DNA from: Borrelia turicatae 91E135
GTDB taxonomy: Bacteria > Spirochaetota > Spirochaetia > Borreliales > Borreliaceae
Reading direction: 5' to 3'
Length of the DNA: 64,000 nt
Assembly: GCF_000012085.2 (NCBI RefSeq)
Contig: NC_008710.1
Span: 62,001 to 126,000, forward strand
The notes under the pieces were generated by a model. That model saw nothing but the letters and a program-made list of their open reading frames with translations, had not been told where the DNA came from and did no database searches. A program made the position numbers and the translations under genes. Below are positions 49,420 through 59,549 of the stretch, one piece after another; the first letter of the stretch is position 1; every line of letters begins with the position of its first letter.

Positions 49420-49713
49420 TTAATATTTCTTCACAAAAGGAAGTAAAGCCATATATCTAGCTTTTTTAACCTCTAGTGCAAGACGCCTCTGATGCTTAGC
49501 AGAAGTGCCTGTAATTCTCCTAGGTAATATTTTCCCTTGCTCTGTAACAAACTTCTTAAGGAAATCAAATTCTTTATAATCAGGAACTCTGTCCATATCA
49601 CAAAATCTGCATGTCTTTTTCTTAAAAAATCTAAAATTAGGGTTTTTTTTAAAACCATCTTGATGTCCATCAGTCCTTGAATCTCTCTGATGGGAATCTA
49701 TATCTTTATACAT
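49420..49713 (-). CDS. rpsR: Ribosomal protein S18
   Basis: 97 residues. The conserved core is [18 protein letters not shown] then [14 protein letters not shown]. It keeps the C..C pair of the zinc-type form. The N-terminal 30 residues are a polar, lysine- and aspartate-rich extension. It partners S6 on the 30S platform. Confidence 0.93.
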
Positions 49714-49725
49714 AAATTCAAACTC

Positions 49726-50163
49726 CTAAAAAGGTATATCTTCATTAAAACCGTCATCAAAACCAATATCCGTAAACGAATCTGGCTTCTTATAACTTTC
49801 AAAACCAACATCATTAGCACCTTTAGTAGTAATAAGTGAGCCAAACATTTGAATATCATCTACTAAAACACTGCATCTGTTCTTCTTATCTCCAGTGTTT
49901 TTATCTTGCCAACTCTCATACCTTAAAGAACCACTAATCACAACTTGTTTTCCTTTCTTAAGAAAAGAAGCAAGACTCTCAGCCCTCTTGCCAAAGAGAG
50001 TACAATCAAAAAATTGAGCATAATCCATCCATTCGTCATTTTTTTTTACCCTTCTGTTATTAGCTAAACCAAATTTAAGAATAGCCATACCTGCCTCAGT
50101 ATAAGTAAGCTCAGAATCTCTAGTAAGCCTACCAGATAATACTAAGGAATTAATATCGGCCAT
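49726..50163 (-). CDS. ssb: Single-stranded DNA-binding protein
   Basis: 145 residues. OB-fold over about 1-110 (INSLVLSGRLTRDSEL; KGKQVVISGSLRYESW) and an acidic C-terminal tip ending DIPF, which recruits repair and replication proteins. Between rpsF and rpsR. Confidence 0.93.
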   Translation of the reverse strand: MADINSLVLSGRLTRDSELTYTEAGMAILKFGLANNRRVKKNDEWMDYAQFFDCTLFGKRAESLASFLKKGKQVVISGSLRYESWQDKNTGDKKNRCSVLVDDIQMFGSLITTKGANDVGFESYKKPDSFTDIGFDDGFNEDIPF

Positions 50164-50174
50164 CTACAACCTCC

Positions 50175-50576
50175 TCAATCTACTTTTACATCAACATTAG
50201 AATTAAACTCTGATGATTCTTTTTCTTTAATATCTCTATTATCCTTGAACTCTCTAAAATTTCTTCTCTTAACTTTTTTAACACTAACCTTTTTGTTAAT
50301 CTTAACCAAGATCATATGCCTTAACAAATTTTTAATAAGTTTTAATTGAATTTCAAGCTCTTTCAAATTCTCACTATCCATCTTAAATTCTATTATTTCA
50401 TATCTACCACGCAACTGCTTCCTAATAGGATATTCTAATGCCCTCTCTCCAAGAGAATTTTCAGCAAAATCACTAGCATTAAAAACTGTTAACTGTTTTT
50501 TTACCTCTTCTAAAGCGGCTTTATATTCAAGTTCTTCACTCTTAAACAAAAAACAAGCTTCATACTTTTTTATCAT
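50175..50576 (-). CDS. rpsF: Ribosomal protein S6
   Basis: 133 residues. S6 ferredoxin-like fold at 1-95 (KKYEACFLFKSEEL; GRYEIIEFKMDSENLKELE) with a charged tail. First gene of the rpsF-ssb-rpsR-rplI-dnaB operon. The ATG follows GAGGAG and a leader that can fold in several ways. Confidence 0.92.
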   Translation of the reverse strand: MIKKYEACFLFKSEELEYKAALEEVKKQLTVFNASDFAENSLGERALEYPIRKQLRGRYEIIEFKMDSENLKELEIQLKLIKNLLRHMILVKINKKVSVKKVKRRNFREFKDNRDIKEKESSEFNSNVDVKVD

Positions 50577-50587
50577 TATAACTCCTC

Positions 50588-50633
50588 ATGGTCTTAATCG
50601 TACCATAAACCTTTTAAATTTATGGCAAAGGTT
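50588..50633 (-). promoter_or_regulatory. rpsF leader with competing hairpins
   Basis: Three perfect pairings share bases: 50588-50592 with 50602-50606 (next to the SD), 50603-50609 with 50619-50625, and 50608-50614 with 50627-50633. The first and second exclude each other and the second and third overlap by two bases. This layout could be a leader where S6:S18 binds to repress its own operon, as in other bacteria. Confidence 0.45.
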
Positions 50634-50641
50634 ATCTCAAT

Positions 50642-50650
50642 ACTATAACA
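50642..50650 (-). promoter_or_regulatory. Extended -10 promoter of the rpsF operon
   Basis: On the minus strand TGTTATAGT is an extended -10 element 66 bases before the rpsF ATG. No clear -35. Confidence 0.45.
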
Positions 50651-50907
50651 GATTATTTAAGTAGTATATAAAAATACTCATTTTTTTTCAATATTGAGAA
50701 AAAATCTTTTCAAAATACTCCTCACAGAACAATTAAAATCCTACCACACTATCTTTAAACCATTCTATTAAAAGGTACCTTCTATATACCATAAACAACC
50801 CAGCTAAAAATATTAAGTTCTTAAAAAGTCTCTTTAAAACAAAGTAAAAAAACAACTTATATAACACAAATTCATAATTTTAAGTAACCTTCTAACCTAA
50901 ATAAATT

Positions 50908-52617
50908 CTAATTATCCTCATCATCCTTATTAAGTTTGTAAACTTTTCCTGTCGAACCTTGTCTTTCAAGCTTATCATCTTCTTTCATTTCAATATATGC
51001 TTTAATACCATGTTTCACATTATCAGATGCAACAATAGCACTGGCCTTAAAAAGTCTTTCAGGAGAATAATTTTTAATCGCTTGTTTTATATAATAAACA
51101 TTTGTTCCATAATCAATTTTAATTGTATTATCAATTGTAACAATATTTAAAGCACCTGTTTTTTTAAGAAAATCTTCTGATATAAGCTCAGGACTGAAAA
51201 CTACAAACATTAAGTTTGTTGAAATAACATTAAACTCTTGAATATTGTCAAGACCTCCAAGACCTTGAGCTATAAGATGTGCAATTCCCATTCCTTCAAC
51301 TTCCCCTTCACTACCAGCAAAAAATGGCTCATCAACACCAAAAATCTGAAAATCAAAATAATTATAAACCCATTTAAAAGTAAAATAATACAAAGCAAAA
51401 AATGCAAATCCTAATGGTAATAAATAAAGCCAATTTGTCTTGGCATGTCCCTGTAACACCCCAAACATTAGAAAATCAAAAAATCCAGCAGAAAAAGTAA
51501 CACCAACTGCAATATCAAGTACATTAGCAATCAACAACGCAAACCCGGTATAAATGGCATGTATAAAATAAAGCAAAGGTGCAGTAAAAACAAATAAAAA
51601 TTCTAAAGGCTCCGTAATTCCAGTCAAAAAAGCTGCAAAAGCACCTGAAAATAGCAAAGGCACGATCTTACTCTTATCATCATGAATGATTCCTCTATAA
51701 ACCCCCAATGCTGCCCCAGGAAGTCCAAACATAATAGAGAGATAAAACCCACTATTGAACCTGGAAATACTTGGGGAAAACCTAACAAGATATGGATCTG
51801 CTAATTGAGCATAAAATATATTCTGAATACCACCAACAACTTGACCATCAATAACTTCTGTTCCTCCCAACGAAGTAAAATTAAAAGGAAATGTAAGAAT
51901 GGAATGAAGCCCCAAAGGAATGAGAAGTCTATTTAAAAACCCATAAAGGAAACTATTAAGATAGTTAAATTTAGCAATAAAAAATCCAAAAGAAGTAATT
52001 AATTCATTAAAATACGGCCAAATTAAAACAAATATTATCCCCAATAAAATACAAAAAGGAAAAACTACTATGGGAACAAAACGAAAACCAGAAAAAAAGT
52101 TTAAAGGTCCAGGCAACTCGATACAATAAAACTTATTGTGCAAATATCCAACTAATAGTCCAACTGATAAAGACCCCAAAATACCTGTATTTAAAGTTTG
52201 AATTCCCAAAATATTTACTTGACCAACAGAAGACATTAAATTAGGATCAACAAGTCTTGCAAACACATCAAGAAAATAATTTTCAGTAATATTAAAAATC
52301 AAATATCCAACAAGACCTGAAAGTGCAGCAGGACCCTTTTGAGCTCTAGCGACCCCAACAGTAATCCCTATAACAAAAAGCAATGGAATATTCAAAATAA
52401 TAATATTACTGGTACTCTTAATAAGTCCCAAAACAAGTTTAACAACAAAGTTATCAACGTAAAACAAATTAGAAGGATTTAACAGTGCAGATCCAATTCC
52501 AAGCATTAAACAAAAAATTGTCACAACAGAAATTGGTAATCTTACTGCACTAGAAAACTTTTGCAAATTAGCAAATCTAAAAACTTTTAAAAAATTTATC
52601 ACTCTAGACCTCTCCAT
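50908..52617 (-). CDS. malX: PTS glucose/maltose-type permease IIC with degenerate IIB domain
   Basis: 569 residues. The IIC domain (about 20-430) has about ten helices and the sugar-site motif GITEPLEFLFVF. The IIB domain follows at about 450-540. In IIB the phosphorylated cysteine is missing: the family pattern with D-A-C-x-T-R-L reads NVISTNL, so Ile465 is at the Cys position and Asn replaces the Arg. This domain should not accept phosphate. The protein may pair with IIB from another PTS protein, or may transport or sense sugar without phosphorylation. It is a single-gene leftward unit. Confidence 0.85.
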   Translation of the reverse strand: MERSRVINFLKVFRFANLQKFSSAVRLPISVVTIFCLMLGIGSALLNPSNLFYVDNFVVKLVLGLIKSTSNIIILNIPLLFVIGITVGVARAQKGPAALSGLVGYLIFNITENYFLDVFARLVDPNLMSSVGQVNILGIQTLNTGILGSLSVGLLVGYLHNKFYCIELPGPLNFFSGFRFVPIVVFPFCILLGIIFVLIWPYFNELITSFGFFIAKFNYLNSFLYGFLNRLLIPLGLHSILTFPFNFTSLGGTEVIDGQVVGGIQNIFYAQLADPYLVRFSPSISRFNSGFYLSIMFGLPGAALGVYRGIIHDDKSKIVPLLFSGAFAAFLTGITEPLEFLFVFTAPLLYFIHAIYTGFALLIANVLDIAVGVTFSAGFFDFLMFGVLQGHAKTNWLYLLPLGFAFFALYYFTFKWVYNYFDFQIFGVDEPFFAGSEGEVEGMGIAHLIAQGLGGLDNIQEFNVISTNLMFVVFSPELISEDFLKKTGALNIVTIDNTIKIDYGTNVYYIKQAIKNYSPERLFKASAIVASDNVKHGIKAYIEMKEDDKLERQGSTGKVYKLNKDDEDN

Positions 52618-52750
52618 TCAAAAACTTAAGACAATATGCATTATATAGCTTTTTTACAAAAAGAGAGGTACTAATAGAAAAATTTAAGAAGAAAATTATG
52701 CAATAACATCAATTTATCCTTCGGTTTCATACTAAACTATTCTTGATCAC

Positions 52751-52779
52751 TTGATTTATGTATTTTTTTGAACTAATAT
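52751..52779 (+). promoter_or_regulatory. Promoter of the hemolysin III-like gene
   Basis: TTGATT (52751-52756) and TAATAT (52774-52779) are spaced by 17 bases, about 66 bases upstream of the ATG. Confidence 0.5.
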
Positions 52780-52793
52780 ACCTAAAATAAATA

Positions 52794-52811
52794 AGAACAA
52801 ATGCATGTTCT
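52794..52811 (+). promoter_or_regulatory. Operator-like palindrome
   Basis: AGAACA (52794-52799) and TGTTCT (52806-52811) are perfect inverted half-sites with six bases between, starting about eight bases after the predicted transcription start. Could be an operator or a small leader hairpin. Confidence 0.35.
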
Positions 52812-52844
52812 AAAAATAAAAAGCATACAGAGAAGAGTAAATTT

Positions 52845-53531
52845 ATGTTTGAAAAAAATAAAAAATACACATCATATAATGAGCCAATACCTAAAAATGA
52901 ATTGTTTAGCTCAATATCTCACTTATTTGGCATTATTTTATCAATAATAGGAACAACGATCCTCATTACTCTATCAACTCATTCAAAAAAGTATCTCCAT
53001 GCAGTATTATTTCTTATCTATGGCTCATCAATGACATTATTATATACGATGAGTACTCTTTATCACATTTTTACAAAAGGAAGCAAAATAAAACAACTCT
53101 TTAGAAAATTTGATCATATTTCAATATTTATATTGATAGCAGGAACATACACTCCACCATGTCTAATTCTCATGCCAAATGCTTATGGAAAAATAATCCT
53201 CATAACCGTTTGGGGATTTGCTATTCTTGGAATTATTTTTAAATCAATATACGTAAACAGTCCTGGATGGCTCAACGGATGCATATTTATACTTATGGGA
53301 TGGAGCATCATATTCGGAATCAGACTCATTTATAACATTCTCCCTATACAAGGATTCTTATGGCTAGCACTTGGGGGTATTCTCTACACACTAGGAGGAA
53401 TAATTTACTCAGCAAGCAAAAAACTTAATCCAATAGCAAATATGAGAATGCATGACTTTTTTCATATTTTAATCCTATTTGCATCTTTTGCTCATTTTTG
53501 GTTCATGTTCAAATATGTACTCCCTTATTGA
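52845..53531 (+). CDS. Hemolysin III / PAQR-family membrane protein
   Basis: 228 residues with seven predicted membrane helices. The metal-linked histidines typical of the family are visible in [30 protein letters not shown] and MHDFFHI. The name comes from a Bacillus protein with haemolytic activity; in most bacteria the role is unknown, possibly lipid hydrolysis. ATG 52845 follows GAAGAG. Confidence 0.85.
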   Translation: MFEKNKKYTSYNEPIPKNELFSSISHLFGIILSIIGTTILITLSTHSKKYLHAVLFLIYGSSMTLLYTMSTLYHIFTKGSKIKQLFRKFDHISIFILIAGTYTPPCLILMPNAYGKIILITVWGFAILGIIFKSIYVNSPGWLNGCIFILMGWSIIFGIRLIYNILPIQGFLWLALGGILYTLGGIIYSASKKLNPIANMRMHDFFHILILFASFAHFWFMFKYVLPY

Positions 53532-53549
53532 TTAAACATCAGATAGGAT

Positions 53550-53565
53550 CTGCTTGAACAAGCAG
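53550..53565. repeat. Small palindrome between convergent genes
   Basis: CTGCTTG and CAAGCAG (7 bp, two-base loop) lie between the hemolysin III and rseP stops. There is no T-run on either side, so terminator function is doubtful. Confidence 0.3.
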
Positions 53566-53575
53566 CATAAATTGA

Positions 53576-54859
53576 CTAAAGATTACGTAAATCGTTAAAA
53601 AACCCTAATATAAAAAGACTTAACATCAACAAAATACCAAAAATATAAAAATAATAAATAACTTTTGCCCTAAATCGTTTCCCACGCAAGATTTCAATTA
53701 AACTAATAAGAATTTGACCTCCATCAAGCATTGGAATTACAACAAAAAACAAATTCATACCAGCAATAAGTAAATTAAAAATAGCAATAGTATTAAACCA
53801 AGATAATATTCCAGCAGAAAAAGAATCAATAAAAATATTAATCATACCAACAGGCCCTGTGACATTTTTAGCATTATTCTTAAAATTAGTGAATAATGCA
53901 ACAATGGAGTAAAGAATATGACCTAAAATATTTAAGACTTTATTAAAAGAATTTTTAATAGCAATTCCTAAATTATCTGACTTAACCACTCGCTCTAAAC
54001 CAGGCAATAAATAAACTCCTAAACTTTTATTAGTATCTTGAAACACCAACCTGGAAGTTAAAATCTCTCCATTTCTCTCATACTTAATATCCACCACATT
54101 AGAATCAAGCTTCTCAATCAAATTGTTTAACTCCACATTATTATTTAAAATCACATCATTAATGCTTATTATCTTATCATTAGGTTTAAGACCGGCAACT
54201 TCAGCTGAAGAATTTGTTTTAACTTTAGAAATAATAAGATTTATCCAAGGACCAATTTCCTTTAAAAGCTTATCGAAACTTGTATAATCTTCAAAACTAA
54301 TAGTCTTACTGTCCCTTAAAACTATGAAAGTCACTCTTGAATCTTTTAAAGGAACAACTTTATTTAAATCGGAAAAATACCTTATACCACTATTATTAAC
54401 GCTTAAAATAACATCCCCATCTCTAAACTTACTCAAAACACTATTATTAATAACTACTATTTTATTAAAATAATCAGGATAAACAATACCTATCATTTCT
54501 ATTGCAATAAAAACAATTAATGCAAAAATTAAATTAAAGAGAGGCCCTGCAAAATATATTAATATTTTCTTAAAATTAGAAATACCAAAAATAGAATCTT
54601 TATCCGCTTCAAGCTGTCTATTTAATCTAAGCTCATTTTCTAAATGTTCAGCCCCTTTAAGCTTACAATATCCCCCCAAAAAAATAGGAGAAAATCTATA
54701 CTCCGTGTCTTTTATTTTAAATTTAAAAAGACTAGGGCCTATCCCTATAGAAAAAACTTCAACTTTAACTTTAAAAAGTTTTGCAAAGAATAAATGACCT
54801 AATTCATGAATGAATATTATAAAGGTAAACGCCAAAATACTAAGAAAAATATACATCAA
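53576..54859 (-). CDS. rseP: Site-2 intramembrane protease RseP
   Basis: 427 residues. The zinc site HELGH is at 18-22 in the first helix, and the LDGGQI motif near the C terminus carries the third ligand Asp. One PDZ domain lies near 195-260 (SSAEVAGLKPNDKIISIND). It cuts membrane proteins, such as signal-peptide remnants or anti-sigma factors. Follows cdsA and uppS in the usual order. Confidence 0.92.
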   Translation of the reverse strand: MMYIFLSILAFTFIIFIHELGHLFFAKLFKVKVEVFSIGIGPSLFKFKIKDTEYRFSPIFLGGYCKLKGAEHLENELRLNRQLEADKDSIFGISNFKKILIYFAGPLFNLIFALIVFIAIEMIGIVYPDYFNKIVVINNSVLSKFRDGDVILSVNNSGIRYFSDLNKVVPLKDSRVTFIVLRDSKTISFEDYTSFDKLLKEIGPWINLIISKVKTNSSAEVAGLKPNDKIISINDVILNNNVELNNLIEKLDSNVVDIKYERNGEILTSRLVFQDTNKSLGVYLLPGLERVVKSDNLGIAIKNSFNKVLNILGHILYSIVALFTNFKNNAKNVTGPVGMINIFIDSFSAGILSWFNTIAIFNLLIAGMNLFFVVIPMLDGGQILISLIEILRGKRFRAKVIYYFYIFGILLMLSLFILGFFNDLRNL

Positions 54860-54872
54860 TTACTCCCAAAAA

Positions 54873-55736
54873 TTACGACAAATATAAATAAAATATAGGA
54901 CCTGTTAAAAGGTATGAATCAATTGAATCAAGAGCACCACCTCTACCAGGAATAATATTGCCAGAGTCTTTAACTCCTGCACTACGTTTAAGTCCAGATT
55001 CAAATAAATCACCAATAATAGTAAAAAATCCTATTAAGACACCAAAAATCATAGCTTCTCCATAAGTTAAATTTATCAAACCTAAACATACTACAACTAT
55101 TGCAACAATAACAGAAAATAATATACCACCTAAAAATCCCATTATCGTTTTATTGGGACTAATAATTGTAGGTCTATAACTATTTTTTCCAAAAAAATAT
55201 CCAACAAGATAAGCAAAAGTATCATTACCACTAACCATAGAGAAAAGTATTAACAAAAGAATAGGTGCTCTTGGCAAAGTAGTAATAGCAACAACAAATG
55301 ACATCAAAACACCCGGATATATAAGTATGAAAATTATCGAAGTTGCCTGTGATAAAAAATTAACAATTTCATTTTCTTTAATGAAAACCAAATTAACAAT
55401 CCAGTTACTAAACACTAAAGTTATAACCAAATAAAATATTATATTTATACCCAAATCAAAAACATTGCAATGTACATATGTCAAAATTGGAGGAGCTATC
55501 CCTAAAAAGAAAGATAAAGTACTAGAAATGGAAGAAGATTTAACCCTAAGCAAATCATTAACTTCCTTTGCAGCAACTCCACTAAACATAAAAATTAAAA
55601 TATTAATAAATAAATAATTATTAAACTCTAAAAATATTAAAAACAAAACTAAAGGAACAAAAAACAAAAATGTCCCCAATCGTGCAACAAATGCTAATTT
55701 TTTAGACCTAAGATTAAATAAACTTTTATCTCCCAA
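54873..55736 (-). CDS. cdsA: Phosphatidate cytidylyltransferase
   Basis: 288 residues from TTG 55736, five bases after AGAGG and overlapping the uppS end by 11 bases; a longer frame would overlap uppS by over 100 bases. Eight membrane helices. The signature near the C terminus reads [19 protein letters not shown], then SID; common CdsA has GHGGxxDRxD, so His is Arg and the later Arg is Ser here. It makes CDP-diacylglycerol for phospholipids. Confidence 0.88.
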   Translation of the reverse strand: MGDKSLFNLRSKKLAFVARLGTFLFFVPLVLFLIFLEFNNYLFINILIFMFSGVAAKEVNDLLRVKSSSISSTLSFFLGIAPPILTYVHCNVFDLGINIIFYLVITLVFSNWIVNLVFIKENEIVNFLSQATSIIFILIYPGVLMSFVVAITTLPRAPILLLILFSMVSGNDTFAYLVGYFFGKNSYRPTIISPNKTIMGFLGGILFSVIVAIVVVCLGLINLTYGEAMIFGVLIGFFTIIGDLFESGLKRSAGVKDSGNIIPGRGGALDSIDSYLLTGPIFYLYLS

Positions 55737-56418
55737 AATTCCTCTTCCTATTTTTAAAACATTCCAAGTCTTTATCATAATGCGAAACGGAATACTCTGG
55801 CCACAAAACACTTGAAAAAACAAATTCACAATAAGCAATTCTCCATAAAAGAAAATTACTTATTCTCATGTCTCCACCAGTACGAATTAAAAGATCAAGA
55901 TCACAAAGTTCAGGATTGTCCAAAAATTTAGAAAATACAATCTCATCTAAAGTCTCACACTGTAAACCACTTCCCAGAATTTTCTTAGTAGCTCTAACTA
56001 TTTCATTTCGACCACCATAATTAATTGCCAAATTTAACACAAGTCCATCAAAATTTTTTGTAAAATCAATAGCATCAATGATTGACTTTCTTACTTCCTT
56101 ACTTAAAGCTTCAATCTCTCCTGATACTAGTATTTTTATATTATTTGTACTATAAAATTCAAACTCAGAACTTAAATAATCGGCAATCACAAACATCAAA
56201 TGTTTTATTTCAGATTTTGTCCTATTCCAATTTTCTGTAGAAAAAACATAGAGAGATAAATATTTTATGCCTAATTTAAGAGAATATTTAACTATCTCCT
56301 TAGCTCTCTTTAAGCCTTCTTTGTGTCCTTCAAACAATGACAGACCTCTTTTTAAAGCCCATCTTCTATTTCCATCCATGATGATCCCAACATGCATTGG
56401 AAGGGAATTATTATTCAT
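55726..56418 (-). CDS. uppS: Undecaprenyl diphosphate synthase
   Basis: 230 residues, cis-prenyltransferase. The diphosphate site is [15 protein letters not shown] near 12-26, and [15 protein letters not shown] then SVLWPE close the active site. It makes the C55 lipid carrier for peptidoglycan from mevalonate-derived IPP. Starts four bases after frr. Confidence 0.93.
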   Translation of the reverse strand: MNNNSLPMHVGIIMDGNRRWALKRGLSLFEGHKEGLKRAKEIVKYSLKLGIKYLSLYVFSTENWNRTKSEIKHLMFVIADYLSSEFEFYSTNNIKILVSGEIEALSKEVRKSIIDAIDFTKNFDGLVLNLAINYGGRNEIVRATKKILGSGLQCETLDEIVFSKFLDNPELCDLDLLIRTGGDMRISNFLLWRIAYCEFVFSSVLWPEYSVSHYDKDLECFKNRKRNFGR

Positions 56419-56422
56419 AAAT

Positions 56423-56977
56423 TTAAACTTCCATTATTTCCTTTGTTTTTAAATCAAAAATCTCATCTATTTTCTTGATATAAGAATTAGTATCCCTTTG
56501 AATATCATCTAAAATCCGACGCAAATCATCTTCAGTAATCTGAGAATCTTTTTCTTGCTTCTTGGCCTTACTATTTAATTCCTGCCTTACATTTCTGGCC
56601 GCAACCTTATATTCTTCCGCAATTTTTTTTGCCTGCTTTACTATTTCTTTACGTCTCTCAACAGTCAATACAGGTACTTTAATTCTAAGGACTGCCCCAT
56701 CACTTGAAGGATTCATAGAAAGATCTGAACTAAGTATAGCCTGTTCTATTTTAGATAATAAGCTTTTATCCCAAGGCTGAATTACAATAAGTCTTGCCTC
56801 GGGAATACTAACATTGGCAACCCTAGTTAAAGGGGTCTTTTCTCCATAATAATCAACTAATACTTTATCAAAAAGAGAGCTATTTATCCTGCCCGTTCTT
56901 AAAGATTTATATTCACTCTCAAGAGATAAAAGAACTTTACTCATCTTCTCGTCCAATAAAGCCTTATATTCCTCCAT
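56423..56977 (-). CDS. frr: Ribosome recycling factor
   Basis: 184 residues. Helical domain I and a beta domain II, with [17 protein letters not shown] near 22 and [14 protein letters not shown] near 130 as hallmarks. It splits post-termination ribosomes with EF-G. Confidence 0.94.
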   Translation of the reverse strand: MEEYKALLDEKMSKVLLSLESEYKSLRTGRINSSLFDKVLVDYYGEKTPLTRVANVSIPEARLIVIQPWDKSLLSKIEQAILSSDLSMNPSSDGAVLRIKVPVLTVERRKEIVKQAKKIAEEYKVAARNVRQELNSKAKKQEKDSQITEDDLRRILDDIQRDTNSYIKKIDEIFDLKTKEIMEV

Positions 56978-57013
56978 TCAAGCCTCCTTAAAAATTAAAA
57001 AGATCATAAATAA

Positions 57014-57850
57014 TTACCCAACACTTAAATATTTAAAATCTACTATCTCTATCTTGGTTAAAATTGATTTAGAAATCTCTTCAATCTTTTCTTTAACGGT
57101 AAGTTTATCATCCTTTACAAATCCTTGTTCCAAGAGAGCAATTTCTCCCAAATGCTTTTTAAGTTTCCCAGATACTATCCCTTTAATTACAGCTTCAGAT
57201 TTTCCACTAGCTTCCATCTGCTTTGTAAACATTTCTTCCTGCTCTTTAATATAATTAGAACAAATATCACCAACGCTTAAATAAAGCGGAGCAAAAGCTG
57301 CTACATGTAAAGCTAAATCCATTGCAAGATTATTTAAACTCTCATCTTCCATTTTTAAAACATCATCTACCTTTAATTTAATAAAAACACCTATCTTAGA
57401 TTGCTCTCCATGAAGATAATTTTTTACAAGTTCATTAGATGCAATATTTGAAATATAAATCTTACTTACATGAATATTTTCCTTGATTGTGGCTGCTAAA
57501 TTTTTAATTTCAAGCTCTTGCTGCTTATCTAAAGAATCTTTACCACTCTCAACCAATTGTTTTATCAAAGAATTTCCAAAAGTCACAAAATCACTATTCA
57601 TAGCAACAAAATCTGTTTCACACGAAATAAGTAAAAGACCCACTCTCTCTTTATTTACATAAGAAAATACTCGTCCCTCCTTAGCATCCCTACCACTTCT
57701 CTTATCAGCAGATGCAATACCCATTTCTCGAAGTTTTTTCTTTGCCAATTCAAAATCACCACCAACAGCATCTAATGCCTTCTTACAATCACCAAATCCA
57801 GCTCCAGTTACATCTCTAAGCTTTTTTACCTCTTGAGGACTAATACTCAT
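57014..57850 (-). CDS. tsf: Elongation factor Ts
   Basis: 278 residues. N-terminal UBA-like domain with [14 protein letters not shown], then the [13 protein letters not shown] nucleotide-exchange region and the dimerisation domain. Exchanges GDP on EF-Tu. 17 bases after rpsB. Confidence 0.94.
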
Positions 57851-57867
57851 ATTATTCTCCTTAAATT

Positions 57868-58632
57868 TTATAATTCTTTTTTTTCATCCTTAACTGCAAT
57901 TTCACTCATTAAGTCTTCTTCATTCAAATTTTCAACTATCTGAATTCCAACCTCTTTATCACTCTCCAAAATAGCATCAGATATTATCTTAGTAAATAAA
58001 GCAACAGAACGAATTGCATCATCATTTCCAGGAATTGGACAGTCAATCACATCCGGATTACAATTTGTATCAACAACTGAAATTATAGGAATACCAAGCT
58101 TTCTAGCCTCATTAATCACTATTTGTTCTCTTTTAGGATCAATAATGAAAACGGCACCAGGAAGCTCTTCCATATCTTTAATTCCTGTCAAATTTTTAGA
58201 TAATTTTAACTTTTCACGATTAAGTTGAGAAACTTCCTTTTTACTAATCATCTCAAAAGTTCCATCAATTTCCATTTTTTCTAATTTCTTTAATTTCTGA
58301 ACTGATTTTTTAATAGTATTAAAGTTTGAAAGCATTCCACCAAGCCATCTATTATTAACATAAGGCATATCACTTCTTCTAGCCTCTTGTTCAATTATCT
58401 CACTTGCCTGCTTTTTAGTACCAACAAACAAGACCTTTTTACCACTTTTTATAACACTTTGAACAAGTTCATAAGAATCTTTAATACCTTGCAAAGTTTT
58501 TTGCAAATCCAAAATATGGATTTCATTTCTCTCTGAAAAGATAAACCTTTTCATTCTTGGATCAAGCCTTTTTACCTGATGTCCAAAATGAACTCCGGCC
58601 TCTAAAAGACTTTTCATAGTAATAACTGCCAA
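57868..58632 (-). CDS. rpsB: Ribosomal protein S2
   Basis: 254 residues. [14 protein letters not shown] at the N terminus, VDTNCNPD and [10 protein letters not shown] near 190-215 are S2 signatures. First of the rpsB-tsf-frr run. Confidence 0.95.
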
Positions 58633-58667
58633 AACGACCTCCTAAATCCCTCGCTTTTACTCACTAC

Positions 58668-59267
58668 TTATATAGTGGAAATTACGTTTTCTCTAATAAG
58701 AATATCATAAAACAAACCAATTGGTAAGCCTATGATATTTGAATAACTACCATTAATATATTCAATCAAGATATCTGCAACACCATTTTTAAGACTTATA
58801 CCTCCAGCTTTATCTTTCCAATGCCCAAGTGCAATATAATGATAAACAATATCTGGGGTTAATTCCCTAAATTTAATAAATGAAACCTCACAGGCTTTAA
58901 TTATTTTTTCTTTCCCTGGAATAAATACACAAAAACTAGTTTCAACTTCAATAAGCTTATGACTATACCCCATTATCTTACTAAAAGCTTCCTTTTCATC
59001 ACTTAGTTTTCCAACATAAATTGAATCATTCTTTAACAAAGTATCAACAGTAATTAAACATTTATCCTTGCCATACTTCTCAATAGCATTAGTAAGTTTA
59101 AGAACCGCTATCCTCTTTGTAACACCAATTTCACCTGATTTCATTATTGAACCTTCATCAATATCAACACTAAGGGATAAAAATTTAATTTTCAAAGCCT
59201 CTAAAAACTCGGCCCTAGCAAAAGAATTTGATACAAGTGCAATCTCAAAATTTTCTTTATAAATCAT
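58668..59267 (-). CDS. maf: Maf-like nucleotide pyrophosphatase
   Basis: 199 residues, Maf/HAM1-like fold. The C-terminal half fits well (GHWKDKAGGISLKNGVA, then GSYSNIIGLPIGLF). The N-terminal substrate motif, usually SxSPRR, reads SNSFARAEFL, and the DTV motif is VDTLL. The catalytic Asp is kept but the substrate site is changed, so substrate preference is uncertain. It overlaps the following membrane protein by 11 bases. Confidence 0.75.
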   Translation of the reverse strand: MIYKENFEIALVSNSFARAEFLEALKIKFLSLSVDIDEGSIMKSGEIGVTKRIAVLKLTNAIEKYGKDKCLITVDTLLKNDSIYVGKLSDEKEAFSKIMGYSHKLIEVETSFCVFIPGKEKIIKACEVSFIKFRELTPDIVYHYIALGHWKDKAGGISLKNGVADILIEYINGSYSNIIGLPIGLFYDILIRENVISTI

Positions 59268-59535
59268 TCTTACTTCTCTCAGAAAATCCTAATAAAGATA
59301 TCAAAACTATTGAACCAATAACTGGGAACAAATAAAATAAAACATCCACTTGTCTATTATAATAATCGGAATAAAAAAGAGGTATAAAAAATAAAAATAA
59401 TACACTTCCTAAAAAACTTATCAAATAAACCAGCAAAAACCCAAATCTCAATATACCAAAAAAGACAACAAAAAAACTTACCACAAAAGAAATAATAATA
59501 TTAGTTAAAATTAAATGAAAAAAAAACGTTACCAT
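59257..59535 (-). CDS. Small membrane protein
   Basis: 92 residues with two or three membrane helices (about 5-27, 30-52 and 65-82). No family recognised. It overlaps maf and follows a lipoprotein gene. Confidence 0.55.
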   Translation of the reverse strand: MVTFFFHLILTNIIISFVVSFFVVFFGILRFGFLLVYLISFLGSVLFLFFIPLFYSDYYNRQVDVLFYLFPVIGSIVLISLLGFSERSKNDL

Positions 59536-59549
59536 GTCTCGGCCTTTAA

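Larger units (their letters stand above)
50577..50907. other. 331-base gap between rpsF and the PTS gene
   Basis: The part next to rpsF holds its leader and promoter. The rest is AT-rich with a short palindrome (TCAATATTGA near 50698) flanked by T and A runs. No convincing gene and no good terminator for the PTS gene. Confidence 0.6.

Noticed and set aside
52794-52811. SOS (LexA) box
   Set aside because: The half-sites are spaced differently from known LexA boxes and Borrelia is not known to have LexA.
55737-55838. Longer N terminus of CdsA
   Set aside because: It would overlap uppS by over 100 bases; TTG 55736 has a good ribosome site and gives the normal length.
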